DNA of 64,000 bases from NCBI GenBank assembly GCA_963807925.1, contig CAWEDP010000002.1, positions 806,001 to 870,000 on the forward strand. Reading direction: 5' to 3'. The DNA is from CAWEDP01 sp963807925 (GTDB lineage Bacteria > Acidobacteriota > Vicinamibacteria > Vicinamibacterales > CAVVIG01). The notes beneath the pieces were generated by a model that made no database searches, was not told the origin of the DNA, and saw only the letters and a list, made by a program, of their open reading frames with translations. A program made the position numbers and the translations under genes. Positions within the stretch are counted from its first letter, which is position 1, and every line of letters starts with the position of its first letter. Below are positions 45,521-54,395 of this stretch, piece by piece.

Positions 45521-46522
45521 ATGCGGCAGCTGATCGCCGGATACTGGGTGTCACGGCTGATCTACGTCGCCGCGCGGCTGGGTCTCGCCGATCTCGTCGG
45601 CAAACGGCCGCGTACCGTGGACGACCTCGCCGCCGCCGCCGGCGTCCAGCCGGGCGCGCTCTATCGAATGCTCCGCACGCTCGCCAGCTACGGCATCTTC
45701 AAGGAGCTCGCCGGACGACGGTTCGCGCTCACGCCGCTGGCCGCGACGCTGCGCAGCGATGTGCCGGGATCGATGCGCGCGTTCGCGCTGATGCTGGTGG
45801 AGAAGCACGTCTGGGACTCCTGGGAGCAGCTCCTCTACGGCGTCCAGACCGGCAGGCTGCCGTTCGACAAGATCTACGGCGTGCCGTTCTATCGCTACCT
45901 CGAACAGCATCCCGGCGACCGCAAGGTCTTCGGCGACGCGATGACCAGCCTGTCCGGGATCGAGAATCCGGCCGTGGCGGGCGTGTTCGACCGGATCGCC
46001 CGCTCACACACCATCCGAACGGTCGTCGACGTCGCGGGCGGACACGGAAGCCTGCTTGCCACGATTCTGAGCGGGCACCCGACGATGAAAGGCGTGCTGT
46101 TCGATCTGCCGGCGGTCGTTGACGGCGCCGCCGCCGACAGTCATGTCACACGGAGAGCCATCGCCGAGCGGTGCACGCTGGTTGCCGGCGATTTCTTCGA
46201 GTCCGTTCCCTCCGGCGGCGACGCGTACTTGTTGAAGTACATCCTCCACAACTGGGACGACGATCGGTGCGTGAAGATCCTGTCGAATTGCCGGGACGCG
46301 ATGAATGCCGGCGGACGGGTGCTCGTCGCCGATCCGGTGATCTCGCCGGGAAACCGGCAGGAATGGGCGAAGCTGCTCGACATCCAGATGATGGTCGTCG
46401 TGCAGGGCGCCGAGCGCACGCGGGCGGAATTTTCGGCCCTCTTCAAGCGGGCCGGGCTGAGGCTCGCGCGGATTCTGCCGACGCCGTCTCCCTTGAGCGT
46501 CGTGGAAGCGGTTCGAGCGTAG
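45521..46522 (+). CDS. SAM-dependent O-methyltransferase (Methyltransf_2 type)
   Basis: 333 residues from ATG 45521; a TTG 15 bases upstream is an alternative. The N-terminal winged-helix dimerisation domain is clear (LIAGYWVSRLIYVAARLGLA; LYRMLRTLASYGIFKEL; RFALTPLAATLRSD). The catalytic domain has VVDVAGGHGSLLATIL (SAM motif I), LFDLPAVVDGA, AYLLKYILHNWDDDRCV (the catalytic His region of this family) and VLVADPVISPGN. Such enzymes methylate hydroxyls of phenolics or polyketides. Placed among esterases that release phenolic acids, a phenolic acceptor is plausible but not shown. Confidence 0.83.
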   Translation: MRQLIAGYWVSRLIYVAARLGLADLVGKRPRTVDDLAAAAGVQPGALYRMLRTLASYGIFKELAGRRFALTPLAATLRSDVPGSMRAFALMLVEKHVWDSWEQLLYGVQTGRLPFDKIYGVPFYRYLEQHPGDRKVFGDAMTSLSGIENPAVAGVFDRIARSHTIRTVVDVAGGHGSLLATILSGHPTMKGVLFDLPAVVDGAAADSHVTRRAIAERCTLVAGDFFESVPSGGDAYLLKYILHNWDDDRCVKILSNCRDAMNAGGRVLVADPVISPGNRQEWAKLLDIQMMVVVQGAERTRAEFSALFKRAGLRLARILPTPSPLSVVEAVRA

Positions 46523-46645
46523 TCGATGCGACCTTCGGCCCGGCACCAGTTCCGGTTCTGCGGTTGCGCCCCGACGCGGCGGCGGCGACCGATCGCGGAT
46601 TTCCGATTGCCAGCGCGACGCTGGTGGATACAATCCTTCAACACG

Positions 46646-46714
46646 CCGGGCTTGAGCGCCGACGAGCAGATCGCGATTCTCGACGGCGATGCCGCACGGC
46701 TGTTGAAGCTGTGA
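46646..46714 (+). pseudogene. Possible C-terminal relic of an amidohydrolase
   Basis: In one frame the bases before 46714 read NTPGLSADEQIAILDGDAA then RLLKL and stop, very like the last helix of TIM-barrel amidohydrolases (GLSxxExxxILxGNAARLxGL). Nothing upstream matches such an enzyme: the frame runs into an Arg-rich random stretch and the methyltransferase stop at 46522. A 3' fragment left after deletion is the simplest reading; chance similarity over 23 residues cannot be excluded. Confidence 0.35.
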
Positions 46715-46724
46715 GGACCGACTC

Positions 46725-47315
46725 ATGACACTCCAGGATCGAGTCACGAAGATTCTCACGAAACCGGCCGACGAGTGGCGCGCGATCGCGGCCGAATCAG
46801 CGGATACGACTTCGCTGATCCGCGACTACGCGGCGCCGCTCGCGGCCGTTCCGGCCGTGTGTCGCCTCATCGGGCTGACGCTTGTCGGCGTGTCGGTGGC
46901 GTTTCTCGGCACCTATCGCGTCGGCATCGTCCAGGGCCTCTCTCTGGCCGTCGTTTCCTGGATCTTCTCGCTGGTGGGAGTCTGGATTGCGGCCATCGTC
47001 GTCGAGAAGCTGGGACCGACCTTCCAGTCGCGCGGCTCGACGGTGGACGCCATGAAGCTGGTCGTCTACGCGATGACGCCGGTGTGGATTGCCGGCGTCC
47101 TCAATCTGGTGCCGGCGCTCGGAGTGCTGGCGATCCTGGCAGGTCTGTACGCCATCTACCTCTTCTATCTGGGGCTGCCGATCCTGATGAACACGCCGTC
47201 CGAGAAGGTCGTGCCCTACATGGTGGTGTCGGCTCTGGTGATCATCGTGATCTCCGTCGTCCTCGGGGTGATCGCTGCCGCCATCACGGGGCTGGGCGGG
47301 TACGCCGGAATCTGA
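46725..47315 (+). CDS. Yip1-domain membrane protein
   Basis: 196 residues. A short soluble head (MTLQDRVTKILTKPADEWRA) precedes five hydrophobic helices: AVCRLIGLTLVGVSVAFLG, GLSLAVVSWIFSLVGVWIA, LVVYAMTPVWIAGVL, VLAILAGLYAIYLFYLGLP and VVSALVIIVISVVLGVIAA. The order and the KPxxEW-type head match bacterial Yip1 family proteins. Their role in bacteria is unknown. It is convergent with the CPXCG protein gene, two bases between stops. Confidence 0.82.
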   Translation: MTLQDRVTKILTKPADEWRAIAAESADTTSLIRDYAAPLAAVPAVCRLIGLTLVGVSVAFLGTYRVGIVQGLSLAVVSWIFSLVGVWIAAIVVEKLGPTFQSRGSTVDAMKLVVYAMTPVWIAGVLNLVPALGVLAILAGLYAIYLFYLGLPILMNTPSEKVVPYMVVSALVIIVISVVLGVIAAAITGLGGYAGI

Positions 47316-47317
47316 CG

Positions 47318-47548
47318 TCATTCGGATCCATCCGCCTTGCGCACTTCCACCGAGCGCTCGTGGCCGCGGCCCACGATCCGCAGCTGCAGCGCGTGGCAGC
47401 ACACTTCGCAGTCCTGGACGAGGCGGCCGTGCACGTCGGACTCGAGATAGATGTCGACGTCCTCGCCGCAGTAGGGGCAGGTGACGACGAAGCGGTCGTT
47501 CACGCCGCACCGCTCGGCAGCTTCATGGCCGGGCTCCCGGCGAGTCAT
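47318..47548 (-). CDS. CPXCG-motif cysteine-rich protein
   Basis: 76 residues. VTCPYCGEDVDIYLESDVHG, then QDCEVCCHALQLRIV, which together match the small Cys_rich_CPXG family with two CxxC pairs likely holding one zinc. ATG at 47548 overlaps the stop of the upstream metallo-beta-lactamase-like gene by four bases (ATGA). A GTG at 47503, just before the conserved core, is an alternative start that would give a 61-residue product closer to the usual family length. Function unknown. Confidence 0.8.
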   Translation of the reverse strand: MTRREPGHEAAERCGVNDRFVVTCPYCGEDVDIYLESDVHGRLVQDCEVCCHALQLRIVGRGHERSVEVRKADGSE

Positions 47549-48429
47549 TGCGCCGCCGTGCGCTGCTGCTCCAGCACCGACTTGAACGTCGCCTCGACGA
47601 GATCGATTTCGGTCTCGTATCCGTGCGGATCGATGTACGGGTTCGGTCCGCCGCCGGCCTTCAGCTTCGCGTACTTCTCGGCCATGCCGTACATTCCCGG
47701 GTGGGATCCGAGCGGCACATCCACCTTCAGCGAGTGCATGGCCTTGAACCCCTGGATGTACTGCTCGGCGATCGTCGGGTTGCCGGCGTTGTCGACGAGC
47801 CGCGTTCCCGGATTGACGCCCATGCTCCCGATGATGGCGACGTCGTACGCCTTGCCGCCATCCTGCACCTTCATCGTCCAGGTCGTGCAGCCCTTGGTAT
47901 GACCAGGCGTCAGGTGCGCCACCAGCGTCGTGCCTCCGAGCGTCACATGGTCGCCGTCGTGCAGCACTCTGTCGATGGGGTGGGGCTTGCCGCCGGGCAT
48001 CATGGCCTGCAGCGCCGGCACGTCCTCGGCCATGGCCATGACCTGGGCGCCGGTCATCTGCTTCATCATGGCGTCGGCCTCCATGTGATCGGCGTGCGCA
48101 TGGCTGCCGAGAATGATCTTGATATCCGCGAACGTGAACCCGAGGTCCTCCACCGACTTCCTGATGGTCGGGACGTTCCGCTCGTACATGCTGTTCACGA
48201 GAATGTGTCCCTGCGGCGTGGTGACGAGGAACGACGCCAGCGTCTCGGTGCCGACGTAGTAGATGTTGCCGATGACCTTGTGCGGCGGGAACTGCCGGTC
48301 CTGCTGTTCGCGCGTGCCGATATTGCGCTGAAACAGCTCCTGCGGCGTCAGCACGTGCCCGGCCTGTGCAAGGATCGACGCGACGGCGAGGAGGACGAGT
48401 ACCGGCGTGAGGCGGATTGTCGTGCCCAT
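47545..48429 (-). CDS. Secreted MBL-fold hydrolase, subclass B3 metallo-beta-lactamase-like
   Basis: 294 residues, signal peptide LTPVLVLLAVASILAQAG. The zinc ligands follow the B3 layout: GSHAHADHMEADAM near residue 110 (HxHxDH), LTPGHTKGCTTW with His, and LGSHPGMYGM with the last His. B3 enzymes hydrolyse beta-lactams, but many environmental relatives act on other substrates, so resistance is not claimed. Other blocks: HKVIGNIYYVGTETLASFL and GHILVNSMYERNVPTI. It is translationally coupled to the CPXCG gene and divergent from tannase 2. Confidence 0.82.
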   Translation of the reverse strand: MGTTIRLTPVLVLLAVASILAQAGHVLTPQELFQRNIGTREQQDRQFPPHKVIGNIYYVGTETLASFLVTTPQGHILVNSMYERNVPTIRKSVEDLGFTFADIKIILGSHAHADHMEADAMMKQMTGAQVMAMAEDVPALQAMMPGGKPHPIDRVLHDGDHVTLGGTTLVAHLTPGHTKGCTTWTMKVQDGGKAYDVAIIGSMGVNPGTRLVDNAGNPTIAEQYIQGFKAMHSLKVDVPLGSHPGMYGMAEKYAKLKAGGGPNPYIDPHGYETEIDLVEATFKSVLEQQRTAAQ

Positions 48430-48560
48430 GCGATCTCCTGAGCGATAGAGCTTACCGTGTTTGAGCCAGCCGCGAGGATGAAACCGTGGTGCATCGCCCC
48501 GCGGATTGCATACAATACGCCCTGTCTGAACCGGTCTCGACGCGCATTGGAGGGAGAACG

Positions 48561-50142
48561 ATGCGTTTCCAGTGGCTCCATGGCCTCACTGCCGCCGTCG
48601 TGCTCGCGTCGCTGCCAGCGCCGGCCGCGGCGGTCACCTGTGAGAGCCTTGCGTCGGTCTCGCTGCCGAACACCGTGATCACAGCCGCCCAATCGGTCGG
48701 GGCCGGCGCGTACGTGCCGCCGGCGTCCGCCGGCCGGCGCGCCGCCGCGGCGCCGCCGGCCGATGCCGCTCGCGGACCCGCGCCGCCGCGTGGAGAGGGC
48801 GGGCGCGGGCGCGGCAATCAATTCGCCGATCTGCCGGCATTCTGCCGCGTGGCCGCGACGCTCAGGCCGTCCAGCGATTCCGACATCAGGATGGAGCTCT
48901 GGATGCCGGCGGCCGCCTGGAATGGCAAGTTCGTCGTCCCGGGCAACGGCGGCTTCGCGGGCGCCATAGCTCCGGGCGGTCTGGCGACCGCGCTTCGTGC
49001 GGGCTATGCCGCGGCCACGACCGACACCGGACACGAGGGCGGCAGCGGTGCCTTCATGATGGACCATCCGGAGCGTCTGATCGACTTCGCCGATCGGGCG
49101 ATCCACGAGACGACCGAGAAAGGCAAGGCGCTCGTGGCGGCCTTCTACGGGAGCGGGCCGAAGTACCTGGTACTTCAACGGCTGCTCGACCGGCGGCCGT
49201 CAGGCGCTGACGGCGGCGCAGCGGTTTCCGAGCGACTTCGACGGGATCATCGCCGGCGCGCCCGCCATCTACGCGTCGCACCAGTCGGCGGGGCAGATCT
49301 GGATCTGGCAGGCGACGCACAGGGACCAGGCGAGCTATCTCGCCCCCGAGAAGCTCAAGGTCCTGCACGAGGCCGTCGTCGCCCGGTGCGATGCGCTCGA
49401 CGGCGTCAAGGACGGCGTTCTCGAGGACCCGACCCGCTGCAGGTTCGATCCGAAGGTCGTGCAGTGCAAGGGGGCGGACGGCCCCGGCTGCCTGACGTCG
49501 GCGCAGGTCGAGGCCGCCCGCAGGATCTACACGGGCGCCAGGAACGCGAAGGGCGAGCTGATCTTCTCGCCGCTCTATCCCGGCAGCGAGACAGGCTGGG
49601 CGGCTTCCGCCGGCGCGCAGCCGGTCGGCTACGCGCTCGACGTATTTCGTTACGTCGTGATGCGGGATCCGACGTGGGATCCGATGACGCTCAACTACGA
49701 CGGCGACATCGAGAAGGCCGACAAGGTCGTGGCGCCGCTCACCGCGATCGATCCCGATCTCTCCAGACTGCTCGGGCACGGCAAGCTGCTGATGTACGCG
49801 GGGTGGAGCGATCCGGGCATTCCGCCGGGCTACCTGCCCGAGTACTACACCAAGGTGCTCGCGACGACGAAGATCAAGAACGTCCGTGAGTCGGCGCGTC
49901 TGTTCATGGTGCCCGGGATGGGCCACTGCGGCGGTGGCGACGGGACCAGCACCTTCGACATGCTCGCGGCGCTGGATCGATGGGTGACGACGGGCACCGC
50001 GCCGGATCGGATTGTCGCGTCACGGGTGACCGGCGGCGCGACCGTTCGCACGCGTCCGCTGTGCCCCTATCCACAGGTCGCCACCTACTCGGGCAAGGGC
50101 AGTACCGATGACGCCGCGAGCTTCGCGTGCCGCGCGCGGTAG
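48561..50142 (+). CDS. Tannase/feruloyl esterase family protein 2, frameshifted at the nucleophile motif
   Basis: ATG 48561 with GGAGGGAG upstream; signal peptide GLTAAVVLASLPAPAAAV. Frame one holds CESLASVSLPNTVITAAQSV, a Pro/Ala/Arg linker, LPAFCRVAATLRPSSDSDIR, TTDTGHEGG and FYGSGPKYL. From 49171 the second frame continues YFNGCSTGGRQALTAAQRFP, CDALDGVKDGVLEDP, GWSDPGIPPGYLP and PGMGHCGGGDG to 50142. One extra G at about 49170 (CTGGTACTT) explains the break, at the same alignment position as in tannase 1. The CS-D-HC set is complete once repaired. Role as for tannase 1: secreted hydrolysis of phenolic esters. Confidence 0.83.
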
Positions 50143-50186
50143 TCGCGGGCGTAGCGCCCGGCTCGGGCCGGGCCTGGAGACCGTTG

Positions 50187-51756
50187 ATGGGGCGTGAAAT
50201 CAGGGCCGCTCTCTGCATGACGGCGGCCGGATTCGTCTTCTCGGGACGACCGGCCGTCGCGGCATCATGCGAGAGCCTGACGGCGTTGGTTCTTCCGCAC
50301 GTGACGGTCACGCTCGCCAACGCGGTCGACGCGGGCACGTTCGTGCAGTTTCCGCCGGGACGGGGCGGCGCCGCCGGCAGAGGGCGCGGCGCTGGCGCCC
50401 CGGCATCGCCGTTCGCCGATCTTCCGGCGTTCTGTCGCGTGATGGCGACGCTCACGCCGAGCGACGATTCCGACATCCGCATGGAGATTCTGGATGCCGG
50501 CGGCGCCGGCCTGGAATGGCAGGCTCCGAGGCACCGGCAACGGCGGCCTCGGCGGCGGCGCCGGGGCCAACCCGGGCCAGCTCGCCAACGGCGTCCGGCT
50601 CGGGTACGCGACCGCCGGCAACAACACCGGTCACGAGGGCGACTCCCGGTATGCCCTCGACCATCCCGAGAAGATCAAGGACTTCGGTTATCGGGCCGCC
50701 CACGAGATGACGCTCGTCTCCAAGGCGCTCATCAAGGCGTTCTACGGACGGGAGCCGGCCTATTCGGTGATGGCCGAGGGCGGCGGCGGGACGATCGCCG
50801 CGCTCAGCTCCGCTCAGCGGTACCCCGAGGACTATGACCTCATCGCCGTGACCGGCATGTCGTCGTACCTGACGCGCCACACGTTCGGGCAGATGTGGTA
50901 CTGGCAGGCGACGCACCAGGATGCGGCGAGCTTCATCCCGCCGGAAAAGTACGCCGCTCTCCACGAGGCGGCCCTCAAGGCCTGCGACGGTCTTGACGGA
51001 GCGAAAGACGGCATCATCGGCAACGTCGAGAAGTGCCGCTTCGATCCGGTGGTGACGCTGTGTAAGGCCGCGGACGGCCCGACCTGCCTGACGGCGCCGC
51101 AGGTGGAAGCCGCGCGCAAGATCTATCAGGGGCCGGTCAACTCCAAGACCAGACAGGAGCTCTACTCGCCGATGTATCCGGGCAGCGAGCTCGGATGGGG
51201 ACAGCTCGCCGGCGGCGACGTCCCGCTCGGCATTCCAGTCGAGTTCTTCAAGTACTTCGTCTTCCGCGATCCGAACTGGAACTACAGGCAGCGGCCGGTG
51301 GATTTCGACAGCGACACGGCGGCCGCAGATCGGCCGGAGATTCAGCCGGTGAACGCCGTCGATCCCGACCTGCGGCGGTTTTTCGAGCGCGGCGGCAAGC
51401 TGCTGCTGGTCGACGGCTGGGCCGACACGGCGGTGCCGCCCAAGGTCGCGATCAACTACTACAAGGCCGTGCTCGCCAGGACGGGTCCGAAGGCGGTGAA
51501 GGACTCGATGCGGTTCTTCATGGTCCCCGGCATGGGCCATGGACCGGGCACCAACGGCGTCGAGAACTTCAACTTCGATGCGCTTGGCGTCATCGAGGAG
51601 TGGAAGAAGACCGGGAAGGCCCCCGACACGCTCATCGTGTCGCACTACAGGAACGGGATGGACGTGGGCCGGCGGCTCGTCTGCCAGTACCCGATGGTCG
51701 CCACCTACAAGGGCAGCGGGAGCATGGACGAGCCTGGCTCCTTCGCGTGCAGGTAA
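50187..51756 (+). CDS. Tannase-like protein 3, catalytic residues lost, frameshifted near N-terminus
   Basis: ATG 50187; signal peptide ALCMTAAGFVFSGRPAVAA, then CESLTALVLPHVTVTLANAV and LPAFCRVMATLTPSDDSDIR. After MEI the frame breaks at about 50490 (one extra base); the other frame continues WMPAAPAWNGRLRGTGNGG to 51756. At the nucleophile position, where the two paralogues read GCSxGGRQ, this reads EGGGGTIAAL, so Ser and its neighbouring Cys are gone. The matching PGMGHC is PGMGHGPG, so the partner Cys is gone too. The acid site DGWADTAVPP and the His remain. The rest is well conserved (CDGLDGAKDGIIGNV). It is probably a binding protein or pseudoenzyme, or uses a different chemistry. Confidence 0.8.
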
Positions 51757-51783
51757 CCGTTCGATGAGGGGGGGTCAGGGAAC

Positions 51784-52569
51784 ATGCCGCGGCGCAGACT
51801 GATTCGCCTGACCGTCCGATCGGTCTCGAGCGCGATCCTCGTGGCGGCGTGCGGGGCGGTCGCCTCGGGCGGGCAAGTGCGATATCTGCCGGGCGAAGTC
51901 GAGGGTGGCGCGAGGCTGTACCAGGCGAACTGCACCGGCTGTCACGGTCCCGAGGGCGACGGCGTCGCCGTCGTGAATTTCGGCAAAGGGCAGTTCCGCC
52001 GCGCGACGTCCGACGACGACATCGCGCGGATCGTGTTGAGTGGGATTCCGGGCACCGCCATGCCGCCGGGGAACTACTCCGGCAGCCAGGCCGCGACGAT
52101 CGTCGCGTATCTCCGGTCGATGGCGAGCACGGGCCGCGCGACGACCGGCGGCGATGCCGGCCGCGGGCGGACGTTGGTCGAGGGCAAGGCCCGATGTCTC
52201 ACGTGTCACGCCATCGGCGGTACCGGCTCGCGCACCGGCCCGGGCCTCACCGACATCGGCGCCTCACGGCGCATGGCCGATCTGGAGCAATCGCTCGTCG
52301 ATCCCAATACGGAAATTCGTCCCGAGAACCGGACCGTGCGCGCCATCACGCGCGACGGCGCCACGATCGCCGGCCGTCTCCTCAACCAGGACTCCTTTTC
52401 AGTGCAGCTGGTGGATTCCAGTGAGCAGCTGCGCTCGCTCGACAAGGCCTCGCTGCGCGAGCTCGACATCCTGAAGCAGTCGCCGATGCCGTCCTATCGC
52501 GACACCCTGACCCCGCAGGAGATCGCGGACGTCGTCGCATATCTCGCGTCGCTGAGAGGGCGGCTATGA
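51784..52569 (+). CDS. Secreted diheme cytochrome c with TIGR02603-type domain
   Basis: 261 residues, signal peptide VSSAILVAACGAVASG. Heme motifs CTGCH at 50-54 and CLTCH at 138-142, with Met in TAMPPGNY. C-terminal SLVDPNTEIRPENRTV, SPMPSYRDTL and EIADVVAYLASL match the putative heme-binding TIGR02603 domain. Same architecture and order as the gene at 9207. The last codons overlap the PQQ dehydrogenase start (ATGA), so the two are made together and this is very likely its electron acceptor. Confidence 0.88.
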   Translation: MPRRRLIRLTVRSVSSAILVAACGAVASGGQVRYLPGEVEGGARLYQANCTGCHGPEGDGVAVVNFGKGQFRRATSDDDIARIVLSGIPGTAMPPGNYSGSQAATIVAYLRSMASTGRATTGGDAGRGRTLVEGKARCLTCHAIGGTGSRTGPGLTDIGASRRMADLEQSLVDPNTEIRPENRTVRAITRDGATIAGRLLNQDSFSVQLVDSSEQLRSLDKASLRELDILKQSPMPSYRDTLTPQEIADVVAYLASLRGRL

Positions 52570-54212
52570 TCCAGTCGAAACGCGCGCCGGCGTTCGTGGC
52601 CTTGCTGGTTCCCCTGCTGGTCGTCGTGGTTCAGGCGCAGGTCACCTTCGATCGGATCCTGCGCGCGACGAACGAGCCGCAGAACTGGCTGACCTATTCG
52701 GGCACCGTGATGGGGCAGCGGTATTCGACGCTCGCCGAGGTCACGCCGGACAACGTCAGGAACCTCGAGTTGCGCTGGGTCTTCCAGGCGTTGTCGCTCG
52801 AGAAATTCGAGGCGACGCCGCTCGTGGTGGACGGCATCATGTACACCGTCCAGGCGCCGAACGACCTCGTGGCGCTGGACGCCGCAACGGGCCGCGTGTT
52901 CTGGGTCTATACCTACGCGCCGTCGCCGCAGGCGCGGCTCTGCTGCGGCCGTGTCAACCGCGGCGTCGCCATCCTCGGCGACACGGTGTTCATGGGCACG
53001 ATCGACGGCCACCTGCTGGCGATCGACGCGAAAACCGGCGGCCTCGTCTGGAACGTGACCGTCGCCGGCGCGCGGGCCGATCTGGGCTATGGCTTCACGC
53101 TGGCGCCGCTCGTGGTCAAGGACAAGGTCATCGTCGGTTCGGTGGGCGGCGAGTTCGGGGTCCGCGGCTTTCTGGCGGCGATCGATGCGCGCAGCGGAAA
53201 GGAACTCTGGCGCTTCAATACGATTCCGGGCCCGGGCGAGCCCGGTCACGACACCTGGACCGGGAGCTCATGGGAGCACGGCGGCGGCCCCGTCTGGGTG
53301 ACCGGCTCGTACGATCCCGCTCTGAACCTCACCTATTGGGGCATCGGCAATCCAGGGCCCGACTGGAACGGCGATCGACGCGCCGGCGATAACCTGTACA
53401 GCGAGTCGGTCGTCGCGTTGGACGCCGACACGGGGGCCCTGAAGTGGCATTTTCAGTTCACCCCCCACGACGAGTTCGACTTCGACTCGACGCAGGTTCC
53501 GGTGCTTGCGGACATTCAGATCCAGGGACGCCCGCGCAAGGCCATGCTGTGGGCCAACCGCAACGGCATGATGTACGTGCTCGACCGCGCCAGCGGCCAG
53601 TTCCTCCTTGGCAAGCCCTTCGTGAAGGTGAACTGGCACGGCGGCCTGGACCGGAACGGGCGGCCGACCAAGGTGGTGTCGCCGAGCGCGGAGGGCACGC
53701 TCATCTACCCCGGGAACCAGGGTGGCACGAACTGGTACCCGCCGTCGTTCAGCCCTCGCACCGGCTTGTTCTACATCCCGAGCTGGATGGACACCTATTC
53801 CACCTACGTCAAGCGGCCCGTCGAGTACACGGAAGGCCAGCGCTTCACGGGTGCGGCGCCGGTCATGGCCGTGCGGATGGTGCAGCCGGGCCCCATGATC
53901 AACCGCCGGCTGCCCGAAGAAGGCTATGGCGCCGTGCAGGCGTTCGATCCGACGACGGGCGAGAAGAAGTGGGAGTTCAGGATGGCGGATGTGACCGACA
54001 GCGGGGTCCTGACGACGGCGGCGGATCTCTTGTTCTCCGGCGGCCGGGAAGGCTACTTCTTCGCGCTCGACGCGCGCACCGGATCGCTGCTGTGGAAGAC
54101 GAGCGTCGGCGGCCCCGTGTCGGCGGGGCCGATGACCTACGCCATCAACGGCCACCAGTACGTGGCGGTGTCGGCCGGGAATGCGCTGTTCGTGTATGCC
54201 CTGCGTCCGTGA
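52566..54212 (+). CDS. PQQ-dependent alcohol-type dehydrogenase with vicinal cysteines
   Basis: 548 residues, signal peptide FVALLVPLLVVVVQAQ. Propeller motifs as in 10005: WLTYSGTVMGQRYSTLAEVT, NLTYWGIGNPGPDWNG, FTPHDEFDFDSTQVPVLADI (catalytic Asp block) and LWANRNGMMYVLDRASG. Cys126-Cys127 (RLCCGRVNRGVAI) form the adjacent-Cys disulfide above PQQ that is typical of methanol and ethanol dehydrogenases. Expected reaction: periplasmic oxidation of an alcohol, electrons passed to the coupled diheme cytochrome. It is the intact counterpart of the Ser-Ser enzyme at 10005. Confidence 0.9.
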   Translation: MIQSKRAPAFVALLVPLLVVVVQAQVTFDRILRATNEPQNWLTYSGTVMGQRYSTLAEVTPDNVRNLELRWVFQALSLEKFEATPLVVDGIMYTVQAPNDLVALDAATGRVFWVYTYAPSPQARLCCGRVNRGVAILGDTVFMGTIDGHLLAIDAKTGGLVWNVTVAGARADLGYGFTLAPLVVKDKVIVGSVGGEFGVRGFLAAIDARSGKELWRFNTIPGPGEPGHDTWTGSSWEHGGGPVWVTGSYDPALNLTYWGIGNPGPDWNGDRRAGDNLYSESVVALDADTGALKWHFQFTPHDEFDFDSTQVPVLADIQIQGRPRKAMLWANRNGMMYVLDRASGQFLLGKPFVKVNWHGGLDRNGRPTKVVSPSAEGTLIYPGNQGGTNWYPPSFSPRTGLFYIPSWMDTYSTYVKRPVEYTEGQRFTGAAPVMAVRMVQPGPMINRRLPEEGYGAVQAFDPTTGEKKWEFRMADVTDSGVLTTAADLLFSGGREGYFFALDARTGSLLWKTSVGGPVSAGPMTYAINGHQYVAVSAGNALFVYALRP

Positions 54213-54395
54213 ACCCGGCTCTCATGGTCGAGCCCAGGCGCGAGGCTTCAAGCGACCCAACGCCCCTTGACGGATTCCTGATGCGGGGCGGCTTCGTCAT
54301 CCGGATCCGGCGCGGGCGGCGCAGTTTACAGTCCACGGGCGATCAAGTAGAGTTTGGGCGCTCGGCCTCACCAACAAAGGACGACAAATCACGTG

